Positions 1 through 10,500 of a stretch of 64,000 nt of DNA are shown in pieces. The DNA comes from Phaeosaccion multiseriatum (taxonomy: Eukaryota; Ochrophyta, other classes). The stretch is taken from positions 3,348,001 through 3,412,000 of the forward strand of contig OZ218957.1 of the NCBI GenBank assembly GCA_965112735.1, in the 5' to 3' direction. Both the position numbers and the translations under genes were made by a program. Under the pieces are notes generated by a model, which worked only from the letters and a program-made list of their open reading frames with translations, was not told the origin of the DNA and did no database searches. How positions within the stretch are numbered: the stretch's first letter is position 1; the number at the start of each line of letters is the position of its first letter.

Positions 1-229
1 GGTCTAGTTTTGGCCCCAAGTTGCAGCTCCGATACTATGGTGCTGTGTTTTTGATGGAAACCTCTCACTCGCCAATGTCTTTGTGTGGTGCGCCGAATGG
101 GAAAGGGATACTGCGCTTACGGCTGCGGCTATTACGGGGTAAAAGTAGCGACATGATTGCTTGAGGAACAGGCAAAGAGAGCTTTTGAAATAATGTTGCT
201 TCTTGGTGCCGCTCACACGTGCCAAACAG

Positions 230-846
230 GCGGATCCAGAGGTTAACGACCCGGTGGGGGAGGAGGAGGAGGAGGAGGACGAAGGAAACAGTGGCGGCGA
301 GGATGAGGTGAGTCCCACTCCTGCCCCCTCTGCAAGCAGAAGCCCCGAGGAGTACGTGTATTGCTGAAGACTAGCCCCGTGCCTTCGTCATCGGGCTGCG
401 CCCTCCTGCTTCTAGAGAGGGCTTAACCAACGCTCAGTGCCCGCTATGTCTCTCCCCTCTCTGTGCTTGGCGACTCCGTACGTGTACCTCTTCACTTGAA
501 GCAACAGCAGGACGAGGACTCGGAGCAGCAAGACGACGAAGAGGACGACGACGCATCGGGAGCAGTAGCAGGAGAAGAAGACAACGATGATGATGATGAT
601 GATGACGATGATGATGACGACGATGAAGACGAGGGCGCTGGGGACGCACCTGGTCTGTCCGACTTGTATAATAGAGACTTTCAGGGAGACGACGAGGAGG
701 ACGAGGAGGACTACGAGGGAGACGAAGGAGGGGGGCCTGCCGGGGACGAAGACGAGGACGAAGATGATGACGACGAGGATGACGACGATGAAGACGAAGA
801 CGACGACGCCCCACCGCCAGGGAAGAAAGCGAGGACGGAGGACTGA
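230..846 (+). CDS. 3' part of a gene for an acidic-tailed protein (ANP32/SET-like), 5' end outside the window
   Basis: Two exons are visible, 230-307 and 511-846 (stop TGA at 844-846). The first follows an acceptor ending acag and gives 26 residues rich in Glu. It stops at a good donor (gtgagt at 308). The second continues in the same phase and is almost entirely Asp/Glu runs, interrupted by a short GLSDLYNRDF segment, and ends with a basic KKARTED. A long acidic tail closed by a small basic cluster is known from ANP32, SET/NAP1 and prothymosin-type nuclear histone-binding proteins. No leucine-rich or NAP fold is in view, so the family is a guess. The 5' exons lie before base 1, and bases 1-229 read as intron. 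Confidence 0.55.
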
Positions 847-1587
847 GGAATGTCAAGGCGCCGACTTCTGACGACCACGTGCAAGCAATGCGATCGATTG
901 GTCGGCGGCACAGGGGAGGGGGGTGAAACGTTGGGCAGCAGAGAACAGCAGAGCCCCTCCTTGCGGGATACACCGAACAAAACGTTACAGAACATGTACA
1001 AAGAAAAGGGAAGGCACAAAAGCATTGTTCCACATCTGCGCGGAAGGGATGATGGAGCCTCACACGTGCAAGCAATATATGTTTGAAGTTATTTTAATTT
1101 TAAAATTAAAAGGAAGGCCAAGTGCAGGAGGAAAGGGGGAAGAGAACATATTGACATACTGTAGGTAGTACTTCGTAGTACTTGGCATGGGCATCGAGCC
1201 TCAAGAGAGCCTTACGTACGACCCTCCCGCTTGTTGAAGAGAGCTTGCAAGCTCGTGCGTGCGTCGATGAGTCTGTCAGCAGATCGATAGCTTGTCAGTC
1301 TCCAGCTGGCATATATTTTGCACAGAAGGCCTTCCCTTCCCTGACGGCAATCAACTGTCGCTCTCCCAACGAAATGAATAAATGAACGCTAAATGAATAA
1401 ATGAACACTAAATACAATAGGAGGGACCTCCGCGCGTGAAAGCCCATACATCGACCCCTGACGTGCTATCGACGCATTCTCGATAGCACACGCTATCGGC
1501 CGACGGCGATGGCAGATAGCAGATAGCACAGGAGGGGTGTCGCTCACTAACACGCACGCAAGCACACACGCACACACGCACACCCAC
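847..1587. other. Intergenic region between two convergent genes
   Basis: No credible gene was found. The stretch holds the 3' flank of the acidic-tail gene, a short AT-rich patch near 1085-1110, a perfect 10-bp stem-loop at 1463-1489 and a short CA-rich run at 1550-1588 just after the RIT1 stop codon on the other strand. Confidence 0.6.
1463..1489. other. Perfect 10-bp inverted repeat with 7-base loop
   Basis: The left arm gtgctatcga (1463-1472) is exactly complementary to tcgatagcac (1480-1489), with loop cgcattc. More copies of the ctatcg/gatagc theme follow up to 1530. It lies in the 3'-3' gap between two convergent genes, where it could act in 3'-end formation. That role is inference only. 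Confidence 0.5.
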
Positions 1588-2634
1588 TCAGCTGAGGTAG
1601 AACTTGTGAAGCTCCTTCATGTGTCTTCGCTGCGGCTGAGCGGCAGGGTGCCACTGCTGCATCTGCAGCCCCATCAAGCGGACGTCTGCTTTGGTGAGAG
1701 GGGCAGGACCGCCACCACTAGTAGCTGCCATCTCACCACCACCAACAGCAGCAGCACTGCCAGCAGCACTACCAGCTGAAGCCCCCGCGGCACCCCCCGG
1801 AGCAGCAGAAGCGCCGTTTGCCTTGCGCCTGCCGAGCGGCAACAAGGCGGCTAGGCAGAGGACGACGGAAGTGTCACAGCCGGAGCCACACACGACAAGC
1901 GCATCGAAGGGTCTAGTTGCGGTGCAGCTGCTGCTGCTGCTGCTCCTGCCGCTGCTGCTGTCCGTAATAGTCCTTCGTCCACAACGGTCACACACGCCAC
2001 CAGGACCACCACTACCACCACCATTACCACTACCACCACTACTACCAACACCACCATCACCAGTGACCTCGCCTCGCCCCGAAGTCTTGTTCAGAAAGGC
2101 CAAAGCCTCGGGAAAGATTACATCCTGCCAAATGCGGGCTTTGTTGGCTCTCTTACCGTTGTTGAGGCAAAGGTGTAGGAAGGGCCGATGCCGAGCACTG
2201 GCCACAACCTTCGGCAAGGCCTCTTCGCCGCAGTACAGGACGGGGGCGCACAGGGGGCAGGGCCTTTGGCAGCAGCGGCAGCGACGATTCTCCATGCCTT
2301 CTTTATGGCCCCCTCCACTTCCATCTGTAACCTCACCGCCACCAGGACCGGTGTCCTCCTCCCTGCGGTCGCTGCAGCTGTTCGTACCACCAACGGCTGT
2401 ATCATCAAGTGCGGCTGCCGCTCCTTTGGCTCCACATGCCTGACAGGCCTGGAGGAGGGCGGAAACGGACGCCACCGTCAGCCCCGTGTCCCCGAGGGGG
2501 CACCACACGGCAGGTGCTGAGAACACCTCCAGAGAGAGGGAGGGAGAGAGACAAGAAGCACTTGCTGTTGTTGATGCGGTCGTGCTTGCAATGCCATTAG
2601 AGCTATCCTCTCCGTCCTCCTGCTCCTCCTCCTG

Positions 2635-2671
<37 letters not shown>

Positions 2672-3535
2672 GTCGCCAACTCCTGCAGCTGCGGTTGCCC
2701 CCTCGTGGTGACGGAGTGCGCCGCGACCACAGCCGCCACCTTGGCATTGAGAGCAATGGCGTTACGTTACAGGGTCATACGGTTACATAGGGGGGCGTGT
2801 AGGGTTCGGTGTAGAGATTTAGGGTTGCTGTTACCTTGGCATTGAGAGCAATCGGGCAGTCCAGCGAGAGAAGGCTCTCGGCGTTGGTCCAGAACATGCG
2901 CGCGGTGAGTCCACGGCACCACATCTCCTCTGAGGATATACACACATACACACACATGGATACATGCACACAGCAGATGGATAGACAGATGGGTTGATGG
3001 ACAGATGGATAGATAGACATATGGATAGATGTATAGATAGACAGATGGATAGACAGATGGATAGATCGACAGATGGGTAGACAGATGGATAGAAAGAAAG
3101 ACGGAAAGATGGATAGATAGACAGATGGATAGGTAGACAGATGGGTGGATAAACAGATGGGTAGATAGACAGATGGATAGAAAGAAAGACGGAAAGATGG
3201 ATAGATAGACAGATGGATAGGTAGACAGATGGGTGGATAGACAGATGGGTAGATAGAGACATGGATCGAAAGACAGACGGATAGACAGATACAGTTTAAG
3301 AGAGATGGGGAAAAGGGAGAAGGATGAATGGGGCTGGATGGATCGGACTCAGACTAATCAGGGTTTAGTTTCAGTTTTCAGCTTACGTGACCTTATCAAT
3401 ATCGAACGCCACCATGATAATGGGACCGATGTCGAAGTCAGAGGTTAGGAGAAGTAGCAGTAAGTCAGTAAGTGGATGGATATCGATCGTATGACGCGAT
3501 GCGCACAAGACTGCTACACGCCACCTGTCAATGGG

Positions 3536-3574
<39 letters not shown>

Positions 3575-5940
3575 CAAGAGATCGATCAGTCACTTGCCGC
3601 ACATACACACTTCATTTCGCACTTGCCATCGTCGCCAGCGCCTTGTATGTATGTCCAACTGTGCCGCTGGCGGTGATCTGGACTCCGCCAAGGGGGGGCA
3701 AGAGGGAGCAAGGCGGCCGGGGGGGAGGAAGCGAGACGAGAAGGTAAGAGTAGAGTATGTAGGAAGGGTGTCGGAACACCAGTCTTGACTACACCGCGAA
3801 GATGGGGGAGGGGTGTGGGGAGAGGAGAGGAACGTGCCCCCGAGCGGTAGTCATGGTGTAGTCATGATATCCCTCCCTCCTCCTCTTGGGAGTAGGCCAG
3901 CACCCCCAAATTAGCCCCCCCCCCCCGCCCCGCCTACACCACTTGTACCATGCCAGTCCGTACGCACGCACGCACACCAACAAGCTCAGCCACGCGCACG
4001 CCCACACGCACCTTTTCTGCAGACTGGCTCGCTTGCCGAAACACAGAGGACGGGTAGAAAGGCCAACACGGAGGGGTCGGCGGCAGGCAACATTCCCTCT
4101 ATGAGGTTGCTGTCCGCCGACAGCCACACAGGGCGGAGGGGCTTGTGCAGGAGAGGGGCGAGCTGGCGCTCCAGGGGGGCACGCATGGGTCCCAGACCTT
4201 CCAGAAAGCCTGGTGGAGGCGGACGGAGGTGCTAAGTCAGTCAAGCTCCAATGTTTGGAGAGAACAAATGTTCAAGTGTTGCGTGTGCGTTGAAGAGTGT
4301 CATGGCAGTCGACTTACGGAGGAGGAGGGAGAGGAGAAGGAGGAGGACGAGGACGAGGAGGACGAGGAGGAAGAGGGGGAAGTAGCAGCAAGGCCAGAGA
4401 GCAAGAAAGCAACAGCAGCAAGCAAAGATGCCTTTGCCCTTGACGAACAAGACTGATGATGACACTCACCGCCCAAAAGTCCCCCCCTTCCCCTCCCCTC
4501 CACTCCCCTCCCCTCTCCCCCACCCAGTCTCGGATCGTGGCCTTGAGCGCTCACCGTCCATTCTCGCTTCAATTTGATCTCTGACGGACGGAGGTATCCA
4601 AGGCGGAAGTTGCACGGACTCCCAGTCGTCCCCTGCATCCTCCCTCTCCTCCTCCTCTACCTCCTCCTCCTCCTCCTCCTCCTCCTCCTCCTCCTCCTCC
4701 TCCTCCTCTTCCTCCTCCTCCTCCTCCTCCTCCTCCCCCTCCCCCTCCTCTTCCTCCTCCTCCTCCTCCTCCTCCTCCCCCTCCTCCTCCTCCTCCTCCC
4801 CCTCCTCCTCCTCCTCCTCCTCCTCCTCCTCCTCCCCCTCCCCCTCCTCCTCCTCTTCCTCGACGCCTTCCCTTCCTACTCTCCCCTCACGTTCCTTCCC
4901 CTTCCCCGCTTCCAAGCCTTTTCGTTGGAGCGACCGAACCCTCCTCCTCCCCCTCCCCCCCCTCCCCCCCCTCCAGCTGCTGCTACTGCTACTCCTACTG
5001 CGGCCGGTCTGAGCGATCCGATTGAGCACAGCGCACCAGATGGGAACTGTGGCGTTGAAACTGTCTGGAAAGCGCTTGCCCCTCTTGGTGGAGTCCACAA
5101 GGAAGACGCCTCTTCAGTAGAGGTAGCGAGAGAGTAACGGAAGAGAGGGAGGCAATGAAATAAGTCAATGAGTGATGTACAGTGTGTGAGACAAGGGCAC
5201 TGAGAGAAAGGGGGGGCGTATTGGCGCATTGTACCAGGAGGAGGAGGAGGAGGAGGAGGAGGAGGACGAGGAGAAGAAGAAGAGTGAGCATCAATGATAT
5301 GCAGGGCAGGCTTGGAACCGTCTCCCTTACCCGCTTCGAGCTGCGGCCTCTGCCACATGCAGATTCAGTCGAGCATAGCTGAAGCTCTGTGGGTTGATGG
5401 CGAAGGAGGGGAATGGAAGGGAAAACGAAGGGTGGGTGGAGTCGATGAGGGCATAAACGACAAGGAAGACGGAGAAAGCAGTGAGCAAAGCGCGCAACGC
5501 ACCCACCCACCCACCCACCCACCCACCCAGTTGCCGTGATGCCCGTCTCCGGACTTGAAGGTACAAGAACCGTCCCAGTGGCTGCGGTACCACACACCGT
5601 TGCGGAGATTGGCGAACACGGGGTAGCGGCAGCCTTCACATCGGTACAGATCCAGCACATGAGACACGAACTGCAGAGACAAGTGGGGAGATAGGAGGAG
5701 TTGTTGGCTGAGAGCATGCAGGGGTAGGACAGGCGCGTCTCGCTCTCTCTTTTGAAACTGAGCTTCGAGCTTCTTCCTCACCTCGGCGTCGAGGGAAATA
5801 GACTTCAGATAGTTGGCGAGAGATTTCCTCTCCTGCTGCTTAACCTTGTTTTCGAGCCTTCTGATGGAAAACTCATTGGACAAAGTGCTACTTTGGGCAC
5901 CTTGCATGGAGAATCCCTCGATCTCCGCCAGTTTGGCCAT
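1588..5940 (-). CDS. RIT1: tRNA A64-2'-O-ribosylphosphate transferase (initiator tRNA phosphoribosyl transferase)
   Basis: RIT1 adds a phosphoribosyl group to A64 of initiator tRNA-Met and so keeps it out of elongation. Seven exons (minus strand): 5527-5940, 5331-5386, 4555-5111, 4012-4209, 3627-3677, 2835-2929, 1588-2739. They total 2523 nt, 840 aa. Family blocks appear in order: FANLRNGVWY and FKSGDGHHGNW (exon 1), VDSTKRGKRFPD and PIWCAVLNR (exon 3), LPPWI (exon 3), KPLRPVWLS and FLPVLCVSAS (exon 4), YIQGAGDDEE joined across exons 5/6, and a C-terminal phosphatase-like VVCGSGCDTSVV followed by LTKADVR. The family's usual GKD in that loop reads GCD here. The protein is much longer than usual (about 450-500 aa) because of a roughly 100-residue Glu-rich insert in exon 3 and Ser/Gly/Gln-rich segments in exon 7. 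Intron 5 has a GC-AG boundary. Intron 6 is flanked by a 20-bp direct repeat. The gene is divergent from RNR1. Confidence 0.88.
2738..2852 (-). repeat. 20-bp perfect direct repeat bounding RIT1 intron 6
   Basis: The plus-strand sequence accttggcattgagagcaat occurs at 2738-2757 and 2833-2852. On the coding strand each copy ends in CAAG|GT. The right-hand copy forms the exon 6 end plus donor, and the left-hand copy forms the acceptor plus the start of exon 7. The intron (2740-2834, 95 bp) is exactly one repeat period long, so splicing restores the sequence that would exist without the duplication. Confidence 0.9.
2978..3292. repeat. Degenerate GATA/GACA microsatellite in RIT1 intron 5
   Basis: Repeats of the type gatggatagacagatgg fill most of this intron. 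A block of roughly 100 bp, including the agaaagaaagacggaaag segment (first seen at 3090-3110), is duplicated once about 87 bp downstream. Confidence 0.85.
4647..4861. repeat. TCC/GGA tract inside RIT1 exon 3, coding for poly-Glu
   Basis: About 210 bp of (TCC)n with TCT and CCC interruptions. On the minus strand it stays in one open frame and gives a Glu tract with scattered Gly between the conserved WCAVLN and LPPWI blocks of RIT1. Confidence 0.9.
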
Positions 5941-6336
5941 TGCGAAGGCGTGTCAGCTGATTAATCTTTCTTTTCTTTTCATGTCTCCACACTCGATTCC
6001 ACACTCTCAACCTGTTGTTGTCATGTTGGACACCCACGTGCCAATTGTGACCGGATGGCACTGGATGTCCTTGTCGCTCGTCAAGTTTGAACACTCACTT
6101 TTTTTTTCCTTTGTCCCTTCCGCCAGAAGCAGCCGGAGAAAGAGTTCGTTTAAAGAGATACTGCAGAGAGAGGACAGAGACACACAGGGAGGGAGGAGGT
6201 GAGTCCAGGAGAAGCGTAGACAGCCACGGTTGCTCTTCCAGAGAAACTTTAACCTTCAAACTCTTCCCCTTCCCCCACTTTTGTTCCCTCTCTTACTCCG
6301 CTCTCCTCCTCGCCCACCCCCCTTCCCCCCCCAGCC
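5941..6336. promoter_or_regulatory. Divergent promoter region between RIT1 and RNR1
   Basis: 396 bp separate the two start codons (5940 minus, 6337 plus). It includes a T9 run near 6099 and a pyrimidine-rich stretch just before the RNR1 start. No recognisable core element was found. Shared promoter function is inferred from the spacing. Confidence 0.5.
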
Positions 6337-7490
6337 ATGCCTATGTTCGTCGTGAAGCGCGACGGGCGAAAGGAGAACGTGCAGTTTGATAAGATCACTG
6401 CCCGCATCAAGAAGCTGTGCTACGGCCTGAACGATGACTATGTTGACCCCGTGATGATCTCCCAGAAGGTAAGAGCGAGGGCGGGAGAAGAGCGGGGACG
6501 GGGGGAAGCAGCGCGCAGAGAGAGAAGCCCTAGCCTTAGTTGCATCGCGCTGGTAGTGGTTGGCCTTGTAGGCAGTCTCGGCTGGTACTGTGTGGTGGGA
6601 GATGCAGGCGGGAATTTGAATCGGGCACCATGGCGAGAACCCCGTCAAAACAACAATGCTGCAGTAGTAGTGTAAGTACAGTAGAAGTATGTTGACTGCA
6701 ACAGGGTGATCCCGAGGCTGAAAGAGTGTGGAGGACCAGCGAATGGCGACGGCAGAGACAGGCTGTGGACAGTTTTGAGAAAGGTCGGGCAAGGGAGAGG
6801 AGAGGGGGAGGTTGTCTCTCCCCTCCACCCACGCACCACCCCCCTTCCCCTTCTCCTTCTCGCGAGCCTGAGCCCTTTGTCCTTTCTCTTCCGGTCCTTC
6901 CTCCCCCAAGGTGATCCAAGGAGTATACCCCGGAGTGACCACGTCGGAGCTGGACGAGCTTGCCGCGCAAACCGCCGCCTACATGGCCACCAGACACCCC
7001 GATCTCTCCATCCTCGCGGCCCGTATCTCCGTGAGCAACTTGCATAAGAACACCTGCAAGGTCTTCAGCGAAGCCATCGAGGCTCTGCGCCACTACAAGC
7101 ACCCCAAGACTGGGGACCCCGCCCCGCTCATCAGCAAGGAGGTGTACGAGTGTATCCTGCGCAACAAGGACAGGCTCAACAGCGCCATCATCAACGATAG
7201 GGACTTTGACTACGACTACTTCGGGTAAGGGTTTGTGTGTTGTTGTTGTTGTTGCTGGTCACAGCTGGCTGACGCTGCCTGTTTCCCCTCACCCCCTGGC
7301 CCCTGACAGCTTCAAGACTCTGGAGAAGAGTTATCTGCTGCGGATGGACGGACAAGTCGTAGAGAGACCTTCCCACATGGTGAGCAGGGGAGGGGACGGG
7401 AGAACGGAGATGGGAGGGATGGTAGTGGATGTGCGAGAGAGAATATTCAGGGACGGACTTGATGACCTTAGCGTTTGAGGCATCCCCTCA

Positions 7491-7557
<67 letters not shown>

Positions 7558-10500
7558 GCCTACCACCCCCCCCTTTGAGTCGGTCCCGCCCATGCCGCTG
7601 CTTGCCCCTCCTTGCGTCGCACCTCTCTCCTCTCTCCTCTCTCTTCTCCCGTCCTCACCCTTCTCCTCCCCCCCCTCCCCCTCTACCATCCACTGCCATG
7701 CCTTGCATTGACATCCTCCCCCCTCCCCCTGCCATCCACTGCCGTGTGTCTATCTACCTTACCCTCCTCTGTGCTCTGACAGATCATGCGAGTGGCTGTG
7801 GGCATTCACATGGACGACATCGACAGCGCCGTGGAAACATACAATCTCATGAGTCAGAAGCTCTTCACACACGCCACCCCCACTCTCTTCAATGCAGGCA
7901 AGTCGAAACTCTCTCTCTCTTCTCTTTGTCTCGTCTCTCTTGTGTGTACAGCTCCCCTCTCTCTCTCTCTCTTACACACACTTAACACACACGTGGTGCG
8001 CCACCCCACCCTCTTTAACGCAGGCACCCCTCGGCCGCAGCTCAGCTCGTGCTTCCTTCTTAACGTCAAGGTGAGAAGGCAGAGAGTGTTAACTGACCCG
8101 CCTTCCGCCACTCCCTCACCCAACACATAACCAAACGCCCACCCATCCCCGCCCACTTATTTGCTTGACTTACTCACTTCCTTCCTTCCTCTCCCTTCCT
8201 TCCTTCATTCCTTCCTTCCTTCCTTCCTCCTTCCTCTCTCTTCCTCCGTCCCTTCCTCCGTCCCTTCCTCCGTCCCTTCCTCTCCCTTCCTTCCTCTCCC
8301 TCCCTCCCTCCCTCCCGCCCTCCCTCCCTTTCTCCGTCCCTTCCTCCGTCCCTTCTTCCCTCCCTTCCTTCCCTCCCTTCCTTCCCTCCTTCCTTCCCTC
8401 CTTCCTTCCTTCCTTCCGTCCTTCCTGGCCTTCTCAGGAGGACAGCATCGAGGGCATCTATGACACGCTCAAGCAGTGCGCGTGTATCTCCAAGTTCGCA
8501 GGGGGCATAGGCATCTCCATGCACCACGTTAGGGCCACGGACAGGTAGGTGCAGGTGTTGGTGATACAGGGGGGGGGGGCTGGGGGGGGGGAGGGCACAT
8601 ATTCTTGGGGCACACTTCTTGGGCACGGCACATATCTCCTCTCCTCCCCCTCCTCCTCCTCCTCCTCCTGCTGCTCCTCCTCCTCCTCCTCCCCCCCCCC
8701 CCTCCCCCTCCTCCTCCTCCCCCTCCCCCTCCCCCTCCTCTTGCTCCTCCTCCTCCTCCTCCTCCTCCTCCACCACCACCACCTTCCTCCTTGCCAATGA
8801 ACTGAAACTGTGAACTGAGCTGTCCAGTACCTGTGATCTGTGACCCGTGATTTTTGCTTATTTGACAGTTACATCCGCGGCAGCAACGGGACCTCCAACG
8901 GCATCGTGCCCATGCTGCGTGTGTTCAATGACACGGCTCGCTATGTGGATCAGGGGGGAGGCAAGCGCAAGGGGAGCTTCGCCATATACCTCGAGCCCTG
9001 GCACGCGGACATCTTCGCATTCCTGGACCTGAGGAAGGTGAGTGGGCACTAAGTCAATGGGGGGTGGTACTAAGTCAATGGGTGGGTGGTACTAAGTCAA
9101 TGGGTGGGTGGTACTAAGTCAATGGGTGAGTGGGGGTGGATGGATGCTGATGTGGGTGTGTGACGGTACACACCATCCCCATCGGCCCCTCCCTACTATG
9201 TCAGTAAATAACCCCACACTACATCCCGCTGTCCTCATGGGTCTCTCCTCCATATACATCAGAACCACGGAAACGAGATGGAGCGAGCCAGGGACTTGTT
9301 CTACGGACTGTGGATTCCCGACCTCTTCATGCAACGGGTGGAGCAGGACGGGGATTGGAGCCTGTTCTGTCCGAACGAGGCCCCAGGCATGCCGGACACT
9401 CACGGGGATGACTTTGAGGCGCTGTACACAGGGTATGAGGCGGAGGGGAAGGCACGGAAAGTCATCAAGGCGAGGACTTTGTGGCAGGCCATCGTGGATT
9501 CGCAGGTGAGGGAGGGAGGGAGGGAGGATGGAGGGGAGGGAGGGAGGGAGGTGAGGAGAAGGATGGAGGGAGGGGGAAGGGAGGGAGGGAGGGATGGGCT
9601 GGGTGAGAGGGAGGGAGGGGGGAAGGGAGGCATGGGTGGGTGGGCGGGAGAGGGAGGGAGGCATGGGTGCATTGGCGCGTCAGCTCAGCGATGTCGCTAC
9701 CGATTGATCTGGAACTAAACTCAAACTCAAACTCTCGCTCTCATGACATACCATGACCCACAGGTGGAGACAGGCACTCCTTACATGTTGTACAAGGACG
9801 CGTGCAACAACAAGTCCAATCAGAAGAACCTCGGCACCATCAAGAGCTCCAACCTCTGCACCGAGATCCTCGAGTACACGGACCCGGGGGAGGTGGCCGT
9901 GTGCAACCTCGCCAGTCTCAACCTCAGGTTAGTACGGCAGTTGGTGGTACGGCAGTTGGTTGTTCCGTTGTGTGTTGTGATATTTGTAGGCTTTGGGTGT
10001 GGGTTAGGGTTGGGGTTATTATGGGTTTGCTTGGGAGGGAATGACCCAACTACCCAACCAAACAACCAACCAACTCCTCTCTGTTTGACACACGTTGTAT
10101 ATACAGCGCCATGGTGAAGACCACAGATGTCGGCCCTCCCACCTTCGACCACGACCTGCTCAAGAGCATCACCAAAGTCGTCACCAAGAACCTCAACAAG
10201 GTTAGTATGTCAGTGAAAGGGGAGGGAGGGAGGGAGGGAGGGAGGAAGGAGGAGTGAGAGAGAAAGGGGGGAAGGGAGGGAGGGAGAGAAAGGAAGAGGG
10301 AGGAGAGATGCTCAGTACGAGTAGTGGCAAATAAGGCGCTTCTTGACGACACGGCAATGATGACTACACCTTTCAAGTGGGAATCTCAGCGAGCGGGTCT
10401 GTAGTGGACGCCGCTTTGAACTCAATTCAGGTCCAAGTCCTCCTTAAAGGGGGACAGGCTGAGTCTTGTCGCAATTGGAGCACGTCTGTTCTTCTCCGAG

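Noticed and set aside
4574-5137. Long plus-strand frame with poly-Leu opposite RIT1 exon 3
   Set aside because: It is the antisense reading of the GGA/TCC tract. The minus strand carries the conserved RIT1 blocks.
8161-8548. Open frames of Pro/Ser/Phe repeats in RNR1 intron 5
   Set aside because: They are translations of a (TTCC)/(CCCT) microsatellite within an intron whose boundaries are fixed by the RNR1 protein.
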